From positions 1-32,215 of the IMG/VR virus record IMGVR_UViG_3300020205_002541: a DNA stretch of 32,215 nucleotides. The stretch is one strand, 5' to 3'. Numbering within the stretch: position 1 is the stretch's first letter; every line of letters begins with the position of its first letter. A program made the translations under genes and the position numbers. The DNA comes from a virus. Positions 1-12,100 of this stretch are shown piece by piece. The notes beneath the pieces are model-generated. The model ran no database searches. It was given only the letters and a program-made list of their open reading frames with translations, and was not told the DNA's origin.

Positions 1-3000
1 ATAGTGTAACTCCGTTTGAGTTTAAAATAATCGGCGCGGTGACTACAACCTGTAAACCTTCTGTGACGCTATCTACGGCTAATCCAGAAATTTCAGGCTC
101 GAAACTGACTCCTAAACCGCTGCCATCTATTTTTAGACTGCTGTCATTTAAAATACCTATACCACTAGCATTAGTATATAGTGCACTATCTGCGCTTTTT
201 ATTTTTAAACTATTTGACTCTGCATCTACTTCAAGCCCACCAGTGCTAGATGGATTAATAGCCAAGCCAGAAGCATCTACAGTCAGTCCAGAGTTGGTAG
301 ATTTTTTTACAGAAAGACCGCTTTCTGTTGTTTCCAAGGATAAATCAGCCTTCTTGATCCCTAAGGCATCTGAATCTGTCTCTAGGCCACCTGTGCTAGA
401 TAAATTAACATCTAATGTCTTGTTGCCGTTTGAGTAGACCAAGCCGCTTCCAGCAGTCAACATTGTTGACGGGTCCGATATTGATTCAGTTATATTAAGA
501 GAAACCGTATCGTTTTGATGTATTAGCTGGCCGTTTGTATTAATCCAAAGTCCACTTTGAGATGTGCCTATTGGATTTGTAGTTTCTTTTGTAAAAGTAA
601 TTCCCTTTGGGTCTATTACACCAGTGACGCCGATATCGCCGTTTATTTGTAAAAGTTTCTGTCCAGGCGAACCGTTTATAGTTATAGGACTTCCATCATC
701 TATATCTATTATATTTCCGCCGTAGTATGCGTCTTGCAGATCTTCAACTGTACTCAAGGACGGAGTGAAGTATACTGCTGAGTTTCCATCCACTCTAAAA
801 GTTACAACATCGTCTTCTTCTAAGTCTCTAAATATTTGTATATCGTTAGATAAAGATCCTGTTGTTCCAGTTTCGCTGTAGTCGTCACCTAATCTTAATT
901 TTTGACCGTTTAGCCATACCTGTAGCTGACCACTTCCAACAACGAAGTTTTGAGTGGATGCATCTTCTCTACTGTCTTGTGGCAAGCTCATACTAGTGCC
1001 ATTAACAAATGGAGTATTAAACTGATACGTTGTTATTGCGCTGGGTACGCCTATCTTGCTCTCTTCGTATATGTTTGCAGCCGGCGTCGCATGATTATGT
1101 CTATGTAGCGCTCCGCTTCTTACCGAATACAACACTACAACATCTTGATCCGTAGGAACATTGGTTGTGTTAGTTATATAAAGTGCACCCGCGGCGTCTG
1201 TGTCTTGATAGGCGGCATTAGTTGTTGTAATAGTAAATACTTTAGCTGCATTTCTATTTATTCTAACCCATACACTTTGACCATTTGATACTGTTCGTAG
1301 TTCAGAACTTAAATCATTTATTGATCCACAGTCTATGCTGTTGTTAACGCTGCCGGGTATTAATATTTCAACTTCGCTATCGCTTGAGTTATAGGATATT
1401 AAACTATTTGCATATTTTATTCCGCCAACATCTTGAATAACTATATTTTTATTCTGACTTGTTTCGTAGTCATTTGATGTCCACGACGACGAGTTTCTAA
1501 TCTCATGTCCATCCCATGAGTAAACTGATGTGCCAGAAAATCTATAAAATAGTACTATTCTATTTTCTTTTAAAAGAAAAGAAGATCCAAGGCTTTGTAC
1601 TGTACATGCTGCAGGGGCGCCTGATTGTCTATCTATGTCACATACTAAAGCTTGATTTGCTGCTAGTGTAAAGCTAGAGCCAGTAGTTATAGATTGTTGT
1701 GTAGAACCAGGTTTTTCTATAATAATAGAACCATCTACAGTCACAATTTGATCGCCACCGGTGCTAGTGTTTCTATATGTAGCTCTACCTATTATCTTAG
1801 AGCCTCTATCTTGAACCCTGTCCGCCATCATTGCGGTTAATTTTGATATCCTTGTTGTTACACTGTCGTCAGGGTTAGAGTTGAAATCTTGATACCCATC
1901 TAGTGCATTATATCCATCTGGGGTTTTATAAACAGGGCTTGTCTGCGCCAGAGAATCCATACCTATAAATTTAAGTATGTTAAATGTATCGGGCTCGTTT
2001 ATATCTACTGTCTCGCCTTGAACAACTCTAGCTGCACCAAATTCAGTTCTTAAATTAATTCTTGCGCATGTTGCAGTCGCGTTTACTGTAGTTAGATCAG
2101 TAATTGAATTTGAGTCAATGCTAGAAGGGATTTGAAACTCTGTAGAGCTTCTGTTGTTTATTTGATATTTCTGATTGTTACCATATCCTGCTGCACCGTT
2201 TATAATTACAGTTTGATTTGATTCAAAATTGTGGTTTGCGGATTCTAATTGAAACCCATCATCGGTTGATCTAGATGATGTCTTAACTACGCCCCATCTT
2301 GCTGTTACAATGTCTTCATTAGACAAACCAGAATACTTAATAACAACACCAAGAGTCGATTCGACCTCAACTTGGTATGTCACATCATAATCGTCATCTG
2401 ATAGCGCTATTCTGTCGCCGTCATTAAGATCATGTGCGGTCTCAAAAGTAAGCTTTAGTGTTTCAGTGTTTACCTCAGACACTGTTGCTGTTTTAGAAAA
2501 ATTCGTTATGCTTTCTATTTTTTGAATAGTATCTGATCTGTTCGCTAACCAAAATAAATCGCCACCAGCTACAAAAAGATCAGAGCTGTTTCTATTGCTT
2601 CTTAAAATATCTTCGTCTTGATATTCACCCTTAGTGAACACAGCAGAATCTGTTACTGTTGGGCCAACATATACGCCAGATAGCTTTATGGATATTGCAT
2701 TTTCAGGAGATGTTGGATCTCCTGATGCGTTCAGCCCGTTATACAACTCTTCTACGCGAAGATACAGATTGTTGTCGTCTCCGTGCCTCTTTACCCAGTC
2801 TCCCTTTTTAAGATTTTCAAAAGAGCCAATGGTTCCATTTATATAGCTTTCACCATACTCAAACTCAACTGGAGAGTCTAATTCGTTTATCTGCTTTTCT
2901 CTTTCGAGCTTGACCCACATGATCTGATCATCTAATAAGTCTTTTCCAGAGCTATTAGATCTGATTATGATATCTCTAGGATCGTTCATTCTTCTGATTA

Positions 3001-3910
3001 CTATGTCTTCAGACCAAGATATTCGACCAGGGTTTGCTATGCTATGTGTCCAACTGCCTTTAGATTTAATACTTGTAGCAAGTGCGTCACCATGTATATT
3101 AGATAGATTTAAAGTTGGAGTAGATTCATACCAAAAAGTGGTTCCAGAAAGCTCTAAAAGCTTTGTCATTACCGCATCCATCCACTCTTTTAAAGTGTAG
3201 ATGTTTTGATCTCCACCTTGAAAAGAATTACTAGACGTGGAGTCGTTGATAGTTAAAAGTGGCTCATCTCTCTCATATATGGACTCGGGCAGGCTTCTAA
3301 ATGAAAACTTATTCAATGGGTTTGGGTTTGCGCCGCCGCTACCCAAGCGAAACATCATGTCTCTACAGTCTGTTATGCTTGTTATGATAGCATTTGCGCC
3401 TGTTTGTATCTTTGCTATGGGCACAGTCCCAGTTGGAAAAGTAGAAACCGACACATTTACGTTGATCTTCAATACAGATTGAGTGTTTACGCCTTGATTA
3501 AACTCTCCACCGTTGCCGCCGTTTAAATCTACATCAAAAAATGCCCTAGTGTCCTTGCCCTCTCCAGAGGATGAGAGTGTTAGATATATGTAGTTTATTG
3601 CATTGGCTCTTAGTATCGGCGATACTGGCTGTGATATTTCATTGCCCTCTGGTAAACCATAATAAAAACTACCAGAAGATGATTCAGTGTTATATAAAAC
3701 AGAATCTGCAACTCTTATTGAGACAGACGAAGTGTTTATGCAGCTTGGTGCATCTATTATGTCAAAACCCTTTAATATTAAAGGCGCGGACCCGACTAAA
3801 GACTTTATTAAGAATTTAAAGTCAGAGGCCGTATAAGAGCTCATAGACAGCAAATCTGGAAGATCTAATCGCTGTTGAGAGCCAATTAATAATCTACTTA
3901 ATACGGCCAC
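1..3910 (-). CDS. Long tail fibre protein, 3' end cut by the window
   Basis: An open frame of about 1303 codons from a GTG at 3908-3910 runs off the left edge without a stop. The GTG is chosen because GGGAG lies 6 nt upstream and no in-frame ATG is near it. The first 900 residues are strand-rich and unassigned (VAVLSRLLIGSQQRL at the start; IPLRANAINYIYLTL-style strands; one Asn/Ser-rich stretch). About 960-1050 carries LQVWLNGQKLRLGDDYSETG and ends VVTFRVDG, a pattern found in large-phage fibres. About 1083 onward has GLWINTNGQLIHQ, and from about 1150 the sequence is shaft-like, with repeats such as SSTGGLEVDA, SGLTVDASGLAI and SSLKIDGSGLGV. Probably the host-binding fibre, with the tip beyond the window. 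Confidence 0.75.
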   Translation of the reverse strand, partial: MAVLSRLLIGSQQRLDLPDLLSMSSYTASDFKFLIKSLVGSAPLILKGFDIIDAPSCINTSSVSIRVADSVLYNTESSSGSFYYGLPEGNEISQPVSPILRANAINYIYLTLSSSGEGKDTRAFFDVDLNGGNGGEFNQGVNTQSVLKINVNVSVSTFPTGTVPIAKIQTGANAIITSITDCRDMMFRLGSGGANPNPLNKFSFRSLPESIYERDEPLLTINDSTSSNSFQGGDQNIYTLKEWMDAVMTKLLELSGTTFWYESTPTLNLSNIHGDALATSIKSKGSWTHSIANPGRISWSEDIVIRRMNDPRDIIIRSNSSGKDLLDDQIMWVKLEREKQINELDSPVEFEYGESYINGTIGSFENLKKGDWVKRHGDDNNLYLRVEELYNGLNASGDPTSPENAISIKLSGVYVGPTVTDSAVFTKGEYQDEDILRSNRNSSDLFVAGGDLFWLANRSDTIQKIESITNFSKTATVSEVNTETLKLTFETAHDLNDGDRIALSDDDYDVTYQVEVESTLGVVIKYSGLSNEDIVTARWGVVKTSSRSTDDGFQLESANHNFESNQTVIINGAAGYGNNQKYQINNRSSTEFQIPSSIDSNSITDLTTVNATATCARINLRTEFGAARVVQGETVDINEPDTFNILKFIGMDSLAQTSPVYKTPDGYNALDGYQDFNSNPDDSVTTRISKLTAMMADRVQDRGSKIIGRATYRNTSTGGDQIVTVDGSIIIEKPGSTQQSITTGSSFTLAANQALVCDIDRQSGAPAACTVQSLGSSFLLKENRIVLFYRFSGTSVYSWDGHEIRNSSSWTSNDYETSQNKNIVIQDVGGIKYANSLISYNSSDSEVEILIPGSVNNSIDCGSINDLSSELRTVSNGQSVWVRINRNAAKVFTITTTNAAYQDTDAAGALYITNTTNVPTDQDVVVLYSVRSGALHRHNHATPAANIYEESKIGVPSAITTYQFNTPFVNGTSMSLPQDSREDASTQNFVVGSGQLQVWLNGQKLRLGDDYSETGTTGSLSNDIQIFRDLEEDDVVTFRVDGNSAVYFTPSLSTVEDLQDAYYGGNIIDIDDGSPITINGSPGQKLLQINGDIGVTGVIDPKGITFTKETTNPIGTSQSGLWINTNGQLIHQNDTVSLNITESISDPSTMLTAGSGLVYSNGNKTLDVNLSSTGGLETDSDALGIKKADLSLETTESGLSVKKSTNSGLTVDASGLAINPSSTGGLEVDAESNSLKIKSADSALYTNASGIGILNDSSLKIDGSGLGVSFEPEISGLAVDSVTEGLQVVVTAPIILNSNGVTL

Positions 3911-3932
3911 AAGTAACTCCCTATTTTAACTG

Positions 3933-3960
3933 ATATTACTAGACTATTGACGTTTGTCAA
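3933..3960 (-). promoter_or_regulatory. Possible sigma70-type promoter before the fibre gene
   Basis: The minus strand has TTGACA at 3955-3960, a 16-bp spacer and TAATAT at 3933-3938 (4 of 6 matches to the -10 consensus), 22 bp before the fibre GTG. The -35 lies in a small stem TTGAC-AAAC-GTCAA. A separate promoter for a fibre gene is plausible, but the -10 is weak. Confidence 0.35.
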
Positions 3961-4003
3961 CATCTAGTTACGCAAATATACTATTATTATACAGTAATTT
4001 AAG

Positions 4004-6130
4004 TCAGTCTAATTCATTGTCTGGGGTCTTCTGATATAGATCGTATTCACTGTAGTATATTTTAGGAAATCTTACTATATACCTTAAATAAGCACCAGCA
4101 GACTTAACCTCGCGTATGAGCTCCTGCAAAACCAATCTAGCCGCAGCCGGATCTGAAACGTATAGTGGGTACTCTTTACCTAAGCCACTTAGCACCTGAG
4201 CACCTTTTCTTTTTATTGCAACCACTGAGCTATTTATGCTATGGTTCTGTTGAAAAACATATGCTGGATCTAATGCTATAGTGTTATCTGAGGACTTATA
4301 GAGGTATCTTACTGGTCCTTCTTGCGTGTCTAAGCCGTAATCGAAGATTAAAAAACCTTGCTCACTTGGTATGCTATTTGGCGTCTTAACGCTTAAATTC
4401 ATTGCTGTATTTCCAGCTTTAATTTCCATATTCAATTTTGCAGTAAAGCTAGATAAAACAAAAGCAGACGAGCTGTCCCACATATAAGGACCAAAAATAC
4501 CAGTATCTATTTTAGAACCAGTTAGATATAGTCTAGAGCCGGCATCTGCTATGCCTATTCTTTCTGCCCTTACGGTTCCGCTAGTCTTTGTGTCAGTTTC
4601 TTCGCCAAACAACTCGTACGTGAACGCATTCTGATTTATTGTTGTCACCTTAAAGGTGCCGTTAAGATTATCAAGATCATCAACATTGCTGACTTCGTAT
4701 ATTTTTACTGAATCCCCCGTTGCTATATCATGCGGTATGGCAGTTGTAACGGTAACGAGGTTTGCGGTATCTCTTTTTATTGTGCTTATTGCTATCTCAA
4801 ATATTCCAGAACTATTTGGAAGATCCGGAGTTATTCCAGTTAGTACGTTTCCACTTTTGCCGATGTATGAGAATTTTTTTTCAAAAAAATCCAATCTACC
4901 GTTTATCAAGTGCGAAGTGCTATAGTCTTCAAATTCTGTTTTAATTCTAGTCTGTATCTCTTCTACTGGCTCTAAAGCAAAGATTCCAGAATCTGGCCAT
5001 TCTGAGGCATCATCTATCTCAATCTGCGAGTCAGAAACTCTCTGCCTCATGACACCAACAAGTCCATTTACGTGTGCAGAGCCTATTAATGATCTTCTAA
5101 CTATTGGTGGCGTTGCTGGCATCTCTACTATTATCTCTCCAGTCGGCATCTCCCACACCATAGCCCTATTATTTTTAGTATACACTACAGATCGCTGTGG
5201 TCTGATAAACCTAACATAGTAATCTGTTCCTGTGTGGTCGAAATTAAGGTCTTCCTGTAATATGTTCTCGTAGGAGAAAGATATATCTTGTAGATCCACA
5301 TCTATTATTTCAAACGAGCCAGATCCCGTTGGCATATCCAATAAGACAACATCACCAGTGGCAACCTTATCTAAAGACACTATGCTTCCACTTATGTATT
5401 TCATAGTTATCGTGCTGCCTATCTTGGTGATCTCCCAAGATGTGGTTTCCCCAGATCCTGTTTCTTCTATAAAACCTAAAAACTTTAAAGATATATTTGC
5501 TCTTCCACCTGTCATCTCAATAGAGCCCTTTGACCCTATAGTGTTGCTAAATATCTTAATTTGTTTTTGTTTTGTTATTTTATCGGTTGAGACCGTTGCA
5601 AAAGAGCCTAATGCCTGTCTATTTATTGACGCTGCTATCTCTTCTGGCAAAGCTGAAGACATGCTTGCAAACTCAGCATCGGAAAATATAATTTTTTCAT
5701 CCTTTGCTGCGTCTACTTTGTAAACAAGCTCCCATCCATTCTTTAAAAAAAATGAATCTGCGCTTGAGCTTTCTACAAAGGCACTCGTTGCCTCCTTAAA
5801 GAAGAATATATCTAAAAGCTGATCCATTATATTTTTAACTTGTTTTGGCTGATACGCTAGTATTGGTATGTACTTTCTAAAGCTAGTATCGTCCATTCCG
5901 ACTACTTTTGGACGCCCTACCTTTGAATTGGCAGCAAGCTTGTCTATATAGGGTCTGCTTGCTGTAGGAATAAAGAACTGCTTCCTGACTTCCTGTATCA
6001 GGTCTGCGGTATCTTGATCTGATTGTCCTATAGCCTCTACCAATGCCTTCCAATTAGGATTCTCTCTACTCTTAAATAGAGGGTTTAAATTGTCATGAAT
6101 GCCGTCTATAGCTGTGCGGTTGTTTGCCAT
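4004..6130 (-). CDS. Baseplate wedge/fibre-attachment protein (gpI-like position)
   Basis: A 708-residue protein between the J-like wedge and the fibre, the usual place of gpI-type proteins that tie fibres to the wedge. The N-terminal 110 residues are helical (WKALVEAIGQSDQDTADLIQE, then YQPKQVKNIMDQLLDIFFF). Residues about 131-220 match a module in the J-like protein: EEIAASIN and then IKIFSNTIGSKGSIEMTGGR. The remainder is strand-rich, with SSLTGS-like turns, and the C-terminus ends YLRYIVRFPKIYYSEYDLY. AGGTG about 5 nt before the ATG supports the start, and the J stop is 7 bp away. No catalytic motif is visible. A role in wedge-fibre joining is inferred from position. Confidence 0.6.
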   Translation of the reverse strand: MANNRTAIDGIHDNLNPLFKSRENPNWKALVEAIGQSDQDTADLIQEVRKQFFIPTASRPYIDKLAANSKVGRPKVVGMDDTSFRKYIPILAYQPKQVKNIMDQLLDIFFFKEATSAFVESSSADSFFLKNGWELVYKVDAAKDEKIIFSDAEFASMSSALPEEIAASINRQALGSFATVSTDKITKQKQIKIFSNTIGSKGSIEMTGGRANISLKFLGFIEETGSGETTSWEITKIGSTITMKYISGSIVSLDKVATGDVVLLDMPTGSGSFEIIDVDLQDISFSYENILQEDLNFDHTGTDYYVRFIRPQRSVVYTKNNRAMVWEMPTGEIIVEMPATPPIVRRSLIGSAHVNGLVGVMRQRVSDSQIEIDDASEWPDSGIFALEPVEEIQTRIKTEFEDYSTSHLINGRLDFFEKKFSYIGKSGNVLTGITPDLPNSSGIFEIAISTIKRDTANLVTVTTAIPHDIATGDSVKIYEVSNVDDLDNLNGTFKVTTINQNAFTYELFGEETDTKTSGTVRAERIGIADAGSRLYLTGSKIDTGIFGPYMWDSSSAFVLSSFTAKLNMEIKAGNTAMNLSVKTPNSIPSEQGFLIFDYGLDTQEGPVRYLYKSSDNTIALDPAYVFQQNHSINSSVVAIKRKGAQVLSGLGKEYPLYVSDPAAARLVLQELIREVKSAGAYLRYIVRFPKIYYSEYDLYQKTPDNELD

Positions 6131-6137
6131 TAAACAC

Positions 6138-9100
6138 CTATGAAATACTTATTAGTTCTGGTTTGGTTAGTGCTTTTTGATCGCTTAATATGAAAATTCT
6201 TTCTTCACTTGGACTTGGCGTTGTAAAGGTTACTGCTTCTACGCCGTAGATACTCATAACTCTAGTTATGGTCTCTGACAGTATCACGTCATCGCCAACA
6301 CCTAATCCATTTACATACTGAACTATAACAGATTTAGCGTCACTGATTACATCTGTTAGGTTGACACCATATCTAGTTGTAATATTTAAAGTTAGCGATA
6401 TCTCTACTGTTATGGGTGGCATAACTTCTATTCTAGAGCCTAATGCTCTTCTACCTGGATACGTGGATGTTTCAGGCTCAAAGCCATCTATAACTCTCTG
6501 TACAGTTCTCATAAGACCGGTATAGTAGTTGTAACCATCTATCCCTGTTGTTATTCCGAGATCAAAGCCAATCTTACCCATTGATTTTATTTTTGTTCCA
6601 TTTACTTGAGACATTTTATATCCCCTATCTATAGGAGACACATACACATTTCTTTGATTTGAGTTTGACGGACTTATTGCTGTATATTCCACCTTGCGTA
6701 TTGTTTTATATTTGTTATCTTCGCCTTCTTTTACATAAAAGCCATCTAGTCCACCAGATATGCTAAGATTTATATCTCCTGGTTCTTCTAAACCATTATT
6801 ATTTTCAACTCTTAAAAGAGGCCGCTTAGTGGCTGCATCTATTCCGACGTGGGTTATTTTTCTTGTGCCAGAGTTTGAACTACTAAACCAGGTATTTGCT
6901 AACGCTCCACCGTATGCAATACTATCAATTACTAGATAGTCACCAGCGACCGCAGAGTCGCACTCGTAAACAGATATATCGCCTGTTGACTGCAATGTGA
7001 CACCACCGTTTACGCTCAACTCTTGATCAAAAGATACGCCATCTGATATTCCAGATGCACCCGTGTACACTGACCCCAATGTTATAGTCACCACTCCGCC
7101 AGCCGAAGAAGTACTTAAAACTTGAACAAATTTATCATCTGTATCTTCTTTTTTCTTTATCCAAGTGTCTTCTAAAATTAACGCGCCCAAATTAGAATCG
7201 CCAACAGTCACAGAACTAGAGCCAGATATCCATGTCGCAGATGTAAATTTATTAAGTGTGTGCAGTTGCTCTATAGCGTTATTGTTTTTAAATATTACAT
7301 AATCATTGTCTATTGCTAATATGCGATACCGACCGCTGTTTAATGAGTTAAATGTTGAACCCTTTATAACGATAAAATCGTCCACTGCTGCTCCGCAGTC
7401 TATAAAGTACGGTGAAGCACCAGATACTCTTTTAAGCTTAACTAGATCTCCATAACCTAGTTTTTCAATGCTGTACTTGGTGGACGATGCGCTGGCGCTG
7501 TGCTTTAGCTTAAACTTCAAGCTATGTGTGGGGCATATTTCTACTGCTCCGGCTGCATCCTGTGAAGTTGAGCTCATAGCTTGACCATTAGGATTAAGTA
7601 TGTCTATATACTTGCCGGCAACATTAACGCTTACTATAGGGAAACCGGAATCGTCGCTTTCATCTAGTTTGTTTCCACCGACCCATGGTGATGACAACCC
7701 GTATGGGTTTAGCACGTCTCCCGCTTTGATTAATGCAAAATTTAATCCAGTGTCGATAGCCGTCCATCTCCATATGATTCCAGCTGCCTTACCATAAGCA
7801 GCAGATACGTCTGTTATTGTCCAGCCTGTAGAGGCTGAAAAACCAGTCGCCTTTGAGTTCATTAAGAAATTAAAACTGTCAGTGACTCCCTCTCTCTCAA
7901 CACTTATGCTGTCTTGAGACTGCAGTCTAGATTTTCTTTTAGCCTGATTCTCATTGTATATCTCAACAAAATCTTCAGAGCTTATAGTGAACGGATACGC
8001 AGATGTTGTTAAAACTAAATCAGATGTTGTATCCGAATCTCCTATAATGTAAAACTCAGCGTTATTACCCCTTCCTCCAGCTATCTCTATAGCGCCAGAA
8101 GTGCCTAGTTTTTTAGATTTAATCTGAAGTCTTCTAAAATTACTCGCGACGCTCAAATCAGAAACAATAGGTAGCTGAGAAAGTGCCCTGTGAGACATAT
8201 GATGCTTTATGTTTTCTATAGTTCTAGGAACTAATTTAAAAAACTCACCAAGCTTATCGGAATCATGATTTGGACATGTTGCCGGATTGTATAAGAATGT
8301 ATCTCCTGGGGGTGCGCTGTTTAGTATTAATGATTTTTTAAGAGTAAAATGTGGATTTGCGTTATTAAACTCTCTAATAAACGATTGGCCATCCCATAGT
8401 GATATAGAGCTGTCACCAACTTCATGATCGTACGCTAGATTCCCGTCAACCTCCTCGCGCGTAGCTTTATTTATAACAAGAGCGATATTTCCTACTGGTA
8501 CAGCAACTAGTGTCTCGCTGGTGTTTATCTTGTCACATATGGATTGTATGTCATTTTCTAAAAGTGGAAATATACTAATCTTTTCTATTACTTCATACTC
8601 GTCATTGACACCTGGAGTGAATGAGCTCACACTTAAATGAGTTGTTGCGGTTTCTGCAGTTGTTGCCGCTCTAATTCCATTGTATTTGTCTGTAACTGTT
8701 ATTACAGCATTGCCGCCTACAGATACAGGACCTGTAGATATAAATTTTGTATCTAAATCTAAGGCTATTTTAATCTTTTCTGCTATTTCATTTTTTGAAT
8801 CACCAGGCTCTAGATCTACACGTATGGACCTATTTAAGGCAACCACTGGCGTTGGTATGGTCTCGCCGTAAACGTCAAACCAAACACCAACAGATCCATT
8901 AAGATCTTGTATTTTAAGATACTTACCACCTAAAGTTATATCTGAGGTTCCGTCTATTGTTCTATCTATTTCAAATGCATAGCTGTAATACCAGAATTCA
9001 CCACTATTAGAATTGTCATCGCTACTAATGTATAGTTTTTCATCAAATACTAACATGTCCGATATGGACTCATTAGATGACGTCCAACCAGTTGCGCTAT

Positions 9101-12100
9101 TTATTTTTTCCCATGCGGCTCCGTTGTATCCCCATAGTTGCCCGCCGCCGGAGTTGTAAGTGCCTATACGCAATTTGGATCCATAAGCAGCTGCGGATCG
9201 TATGCTGTTGCCAGCCCACCCAGTTGTCGGCGTAACATCTGTCCAGCTGGTGCCTGTGTCATTATATCTAAAAACCTTTGCGGCTGAGCATGCATACAGT
9301 TTAGAATTATAAACCGCCATGGCATTTATAGAAGAATCTGCAGTGGTCCAGGTTCCACTAGTAATATTTGTCCATGTTGAACCGTTATAGCTCCAAACTT
9401 GAGCAATGCCGCTCGCTACAGATGCTCCAACTATTAATTTGTTATCAAAAATTATCATTTTTTCTATTGTAGTGGGCATTTGCGTCCAAATAGGTGTAAC
9501 ATTTACCCATGTTGTGCCGTCATATCTGTAAATTACATTTTCAAAAACGCCACCTACTAGCCTAAATTTAGAACCTGCATATAGCTTTCCCTGAAACACA
9601 ATCATATCGCTTATTAAACTAGATCCAGGTGCCCATGTTGCATTAGTGTTGGACCAAGATGTGCCGTCATACTTCCAAATAGATGTATAAGTGTTGAGGG
9701 TAGACACAGAACCGTCATCTATTGATGCGTATAGGTCTCCATTAAAGGATCCCATACTGTTAATGTTGCCAGCGAGGCTATTCCATCCAGAATAAGAAAT
9801 ATTTAGCCACTGATCGCCATCATAAGACCACACCTGGTGATCACGGGTGCCAATATATAGTTTAGAATCATGTTCGACTATCGACCTTACCGATACCGTT
9901 GGTCCTATTGGAGGAGGATACATCTCAATCCAAGTTGGATCGCTGTTTGTGTACCCAATAGAAACCGAACCGTGCTTTATAACTGAAGCTGTTATCGTGC
10001 TTCCCACTATCGAAGCCGTAAAGTCTATATCGTTGTTTATGGCTGTTGAAACAGTATTAGCTATATCCTCTCCGCTGGCTGTAGTTGCCACATTGGCGGC
10101 TTGAACGAATCTTAAAGTAATGCCTGGTGCAGAAACAGTGGGTGGAGTTGTATACAGGATTCCATCGTTCTGTATGCGATACCAGAAAACAACAGCAGTG
10201 GTTGCGCTAGTATACAAGATTATATATTTTGTTTCCCCAATAGAGCCACCTGGCGCACAAGATACAGTGTGAACAGTAGACGTGCCAACAACATCATCAG
10301 CGCTTACTGTTATTTGAGTTACAGCTGGCGATCCTACATCTGTAACAACCCCACTCGGGTTGTATATATCTATATACTTTTCTGTGTCTTCTTCTGTGGT
10401 GCTGTTTTTAACAGCAAGTATATTAAATGTGCCGCTGTTTACAGATAGCACATCGCCAGCAACAACATCACTTAGATCTATCACGTCTTCTTGAAAGATG
10501 TATCTTTTATTTCCATCTGTTAATGCCTCAACCCTAAACTTTTGAGAACCACCTATGCTTAGGGTTCTAGCCTCGTCAGAGGCAAATGTCATGGTTGTTA
10601 CGGTTCCACTTACAGAATTTAAATGACTAATTTGAGAGTTAGCATTTTGCTGTGCCGGATAATCTAAAACAAAAGTGTGCTTATCGCCATTTGGCCCGTA
10701 TTCTTTAGCCCTAACTATCATAGTAGCGCCGCTGTCTGACTTATACCAGTTATGACTTCTCATCCATATAGCGTAATCTTTAAACTCAGCACCAGAGTCT
10801 TCTTTAGACCATATAGCAGGTGTTCCAAAGTTTATATTATCTTCGGCGTCAGCATCGTCGGCGGAAAAGGAGCTATTAGTGGGCGCTATTAGACTGTTTA
10901 TTCTTCCAGTTCGCCATAAGTTGACATTTATAGTTTTATTAGATATGTCTTTATCTGCCACTACAACTATAGAGTCATCTGAAGATATACTAAGCGGCCT
11001 TAATGCCTGCACCTCGTCGCCTTGAATGTGATCAAATATAGTTTTTAATTTATTAGTTTGAGTTTTTAAACTGTTGTCTTCGTTAAACTCTTTTATGCTT
11101 CTAAAAAGAGACTTGTTGCTGCCGCTTGTTAAATTCAATAAATCATCGTGTGACATCTCGCTATCGTTGAATATTTCAGACGATACTTCTTCGCTGTATT
11201 CTGCTGTTAAGCTAGCATTAGGCGACACACTAATAGATAGCGCGCTCGCTAAGTCTTTATGCGTGTATCTATCTAAAAATGTAGCAGTAGGATCTGTTCT
11301 TTTGAATATAGAAAAAAGATCTTTGCTAGTTATCTTATTTGCTATGTGCGACTGGTTGCCTAAAACCGATCCCTGTCTACTTGATATGACGCTAGAAATC
11401 TTACCAGTGGACACTGGTACCGATATCGCACCGTTGTTTTCAGTTGCGGATGATATCTTAATTAAGCTGTTTTTAAATATAGAACTATCAACATTGGATA
11501 TGTTGTTATTTATGGAATCTGATATGTTTTTTAAGGTCGAATCTCCAGATATTAAAGAGCTTTTCCATCTTTGTGGATACGTGTCTGAGCTAAAAATCTG
11601 TATATCATCAGAAGATTGAACAATATACGGTCCACCGGCTGTAAAAGATATATTTTGAACATCTAAGTACGAGTTTATTCCAGCCCCTGTGTGTGCACCT
11701 TTGTTTGTTATCTTAAACAATCCACAACTGTTTTCTTTAGGCCATGCTTCTGTACTGGTGACGCTTTTTGCGGTCTTAGATATAAAAACATAATCATTAA
11801 TCTGTGCGCCAGCAAACATTGAATTGTTGCTGCCCATTATTCTCATTTTGCCGCTGACTTCGCTTATTGTTATTGTGCTACCTATAGATATAGATAAGCC
11901 AGATCTAGGAGTAACGTATTTGCCATCCGCAACCATGACCATTTCAGATGATCGACCATAAGAGTCAGAAGATAGATCGTAAGAGCCACTCGTTGTGGCT
12001 TTAGAAAATATACTTCCTCTAGCATCTAAAACGCCAGCAGATATTGTATCGCCCTTTGATATCTTTGTTTTTATTTGTATGTTGCCGTTTTGGCGATTTA

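Noticed and set aside
39-437. Many open frames on the plus strand, some above 100 codons
   Set aside because: They lie opposite real minus-strand genes, lack ribosome-binding sites and have low-complexity Ser/Leu/Phe compositions typical of antisense readings.
8965-9940. Kelch or tandem-repeat expansion by assembly error
   Set aside because: The seven blades differ widely in sequence and share only the motif positions, so they are ancient repeats and not duplicated reads.
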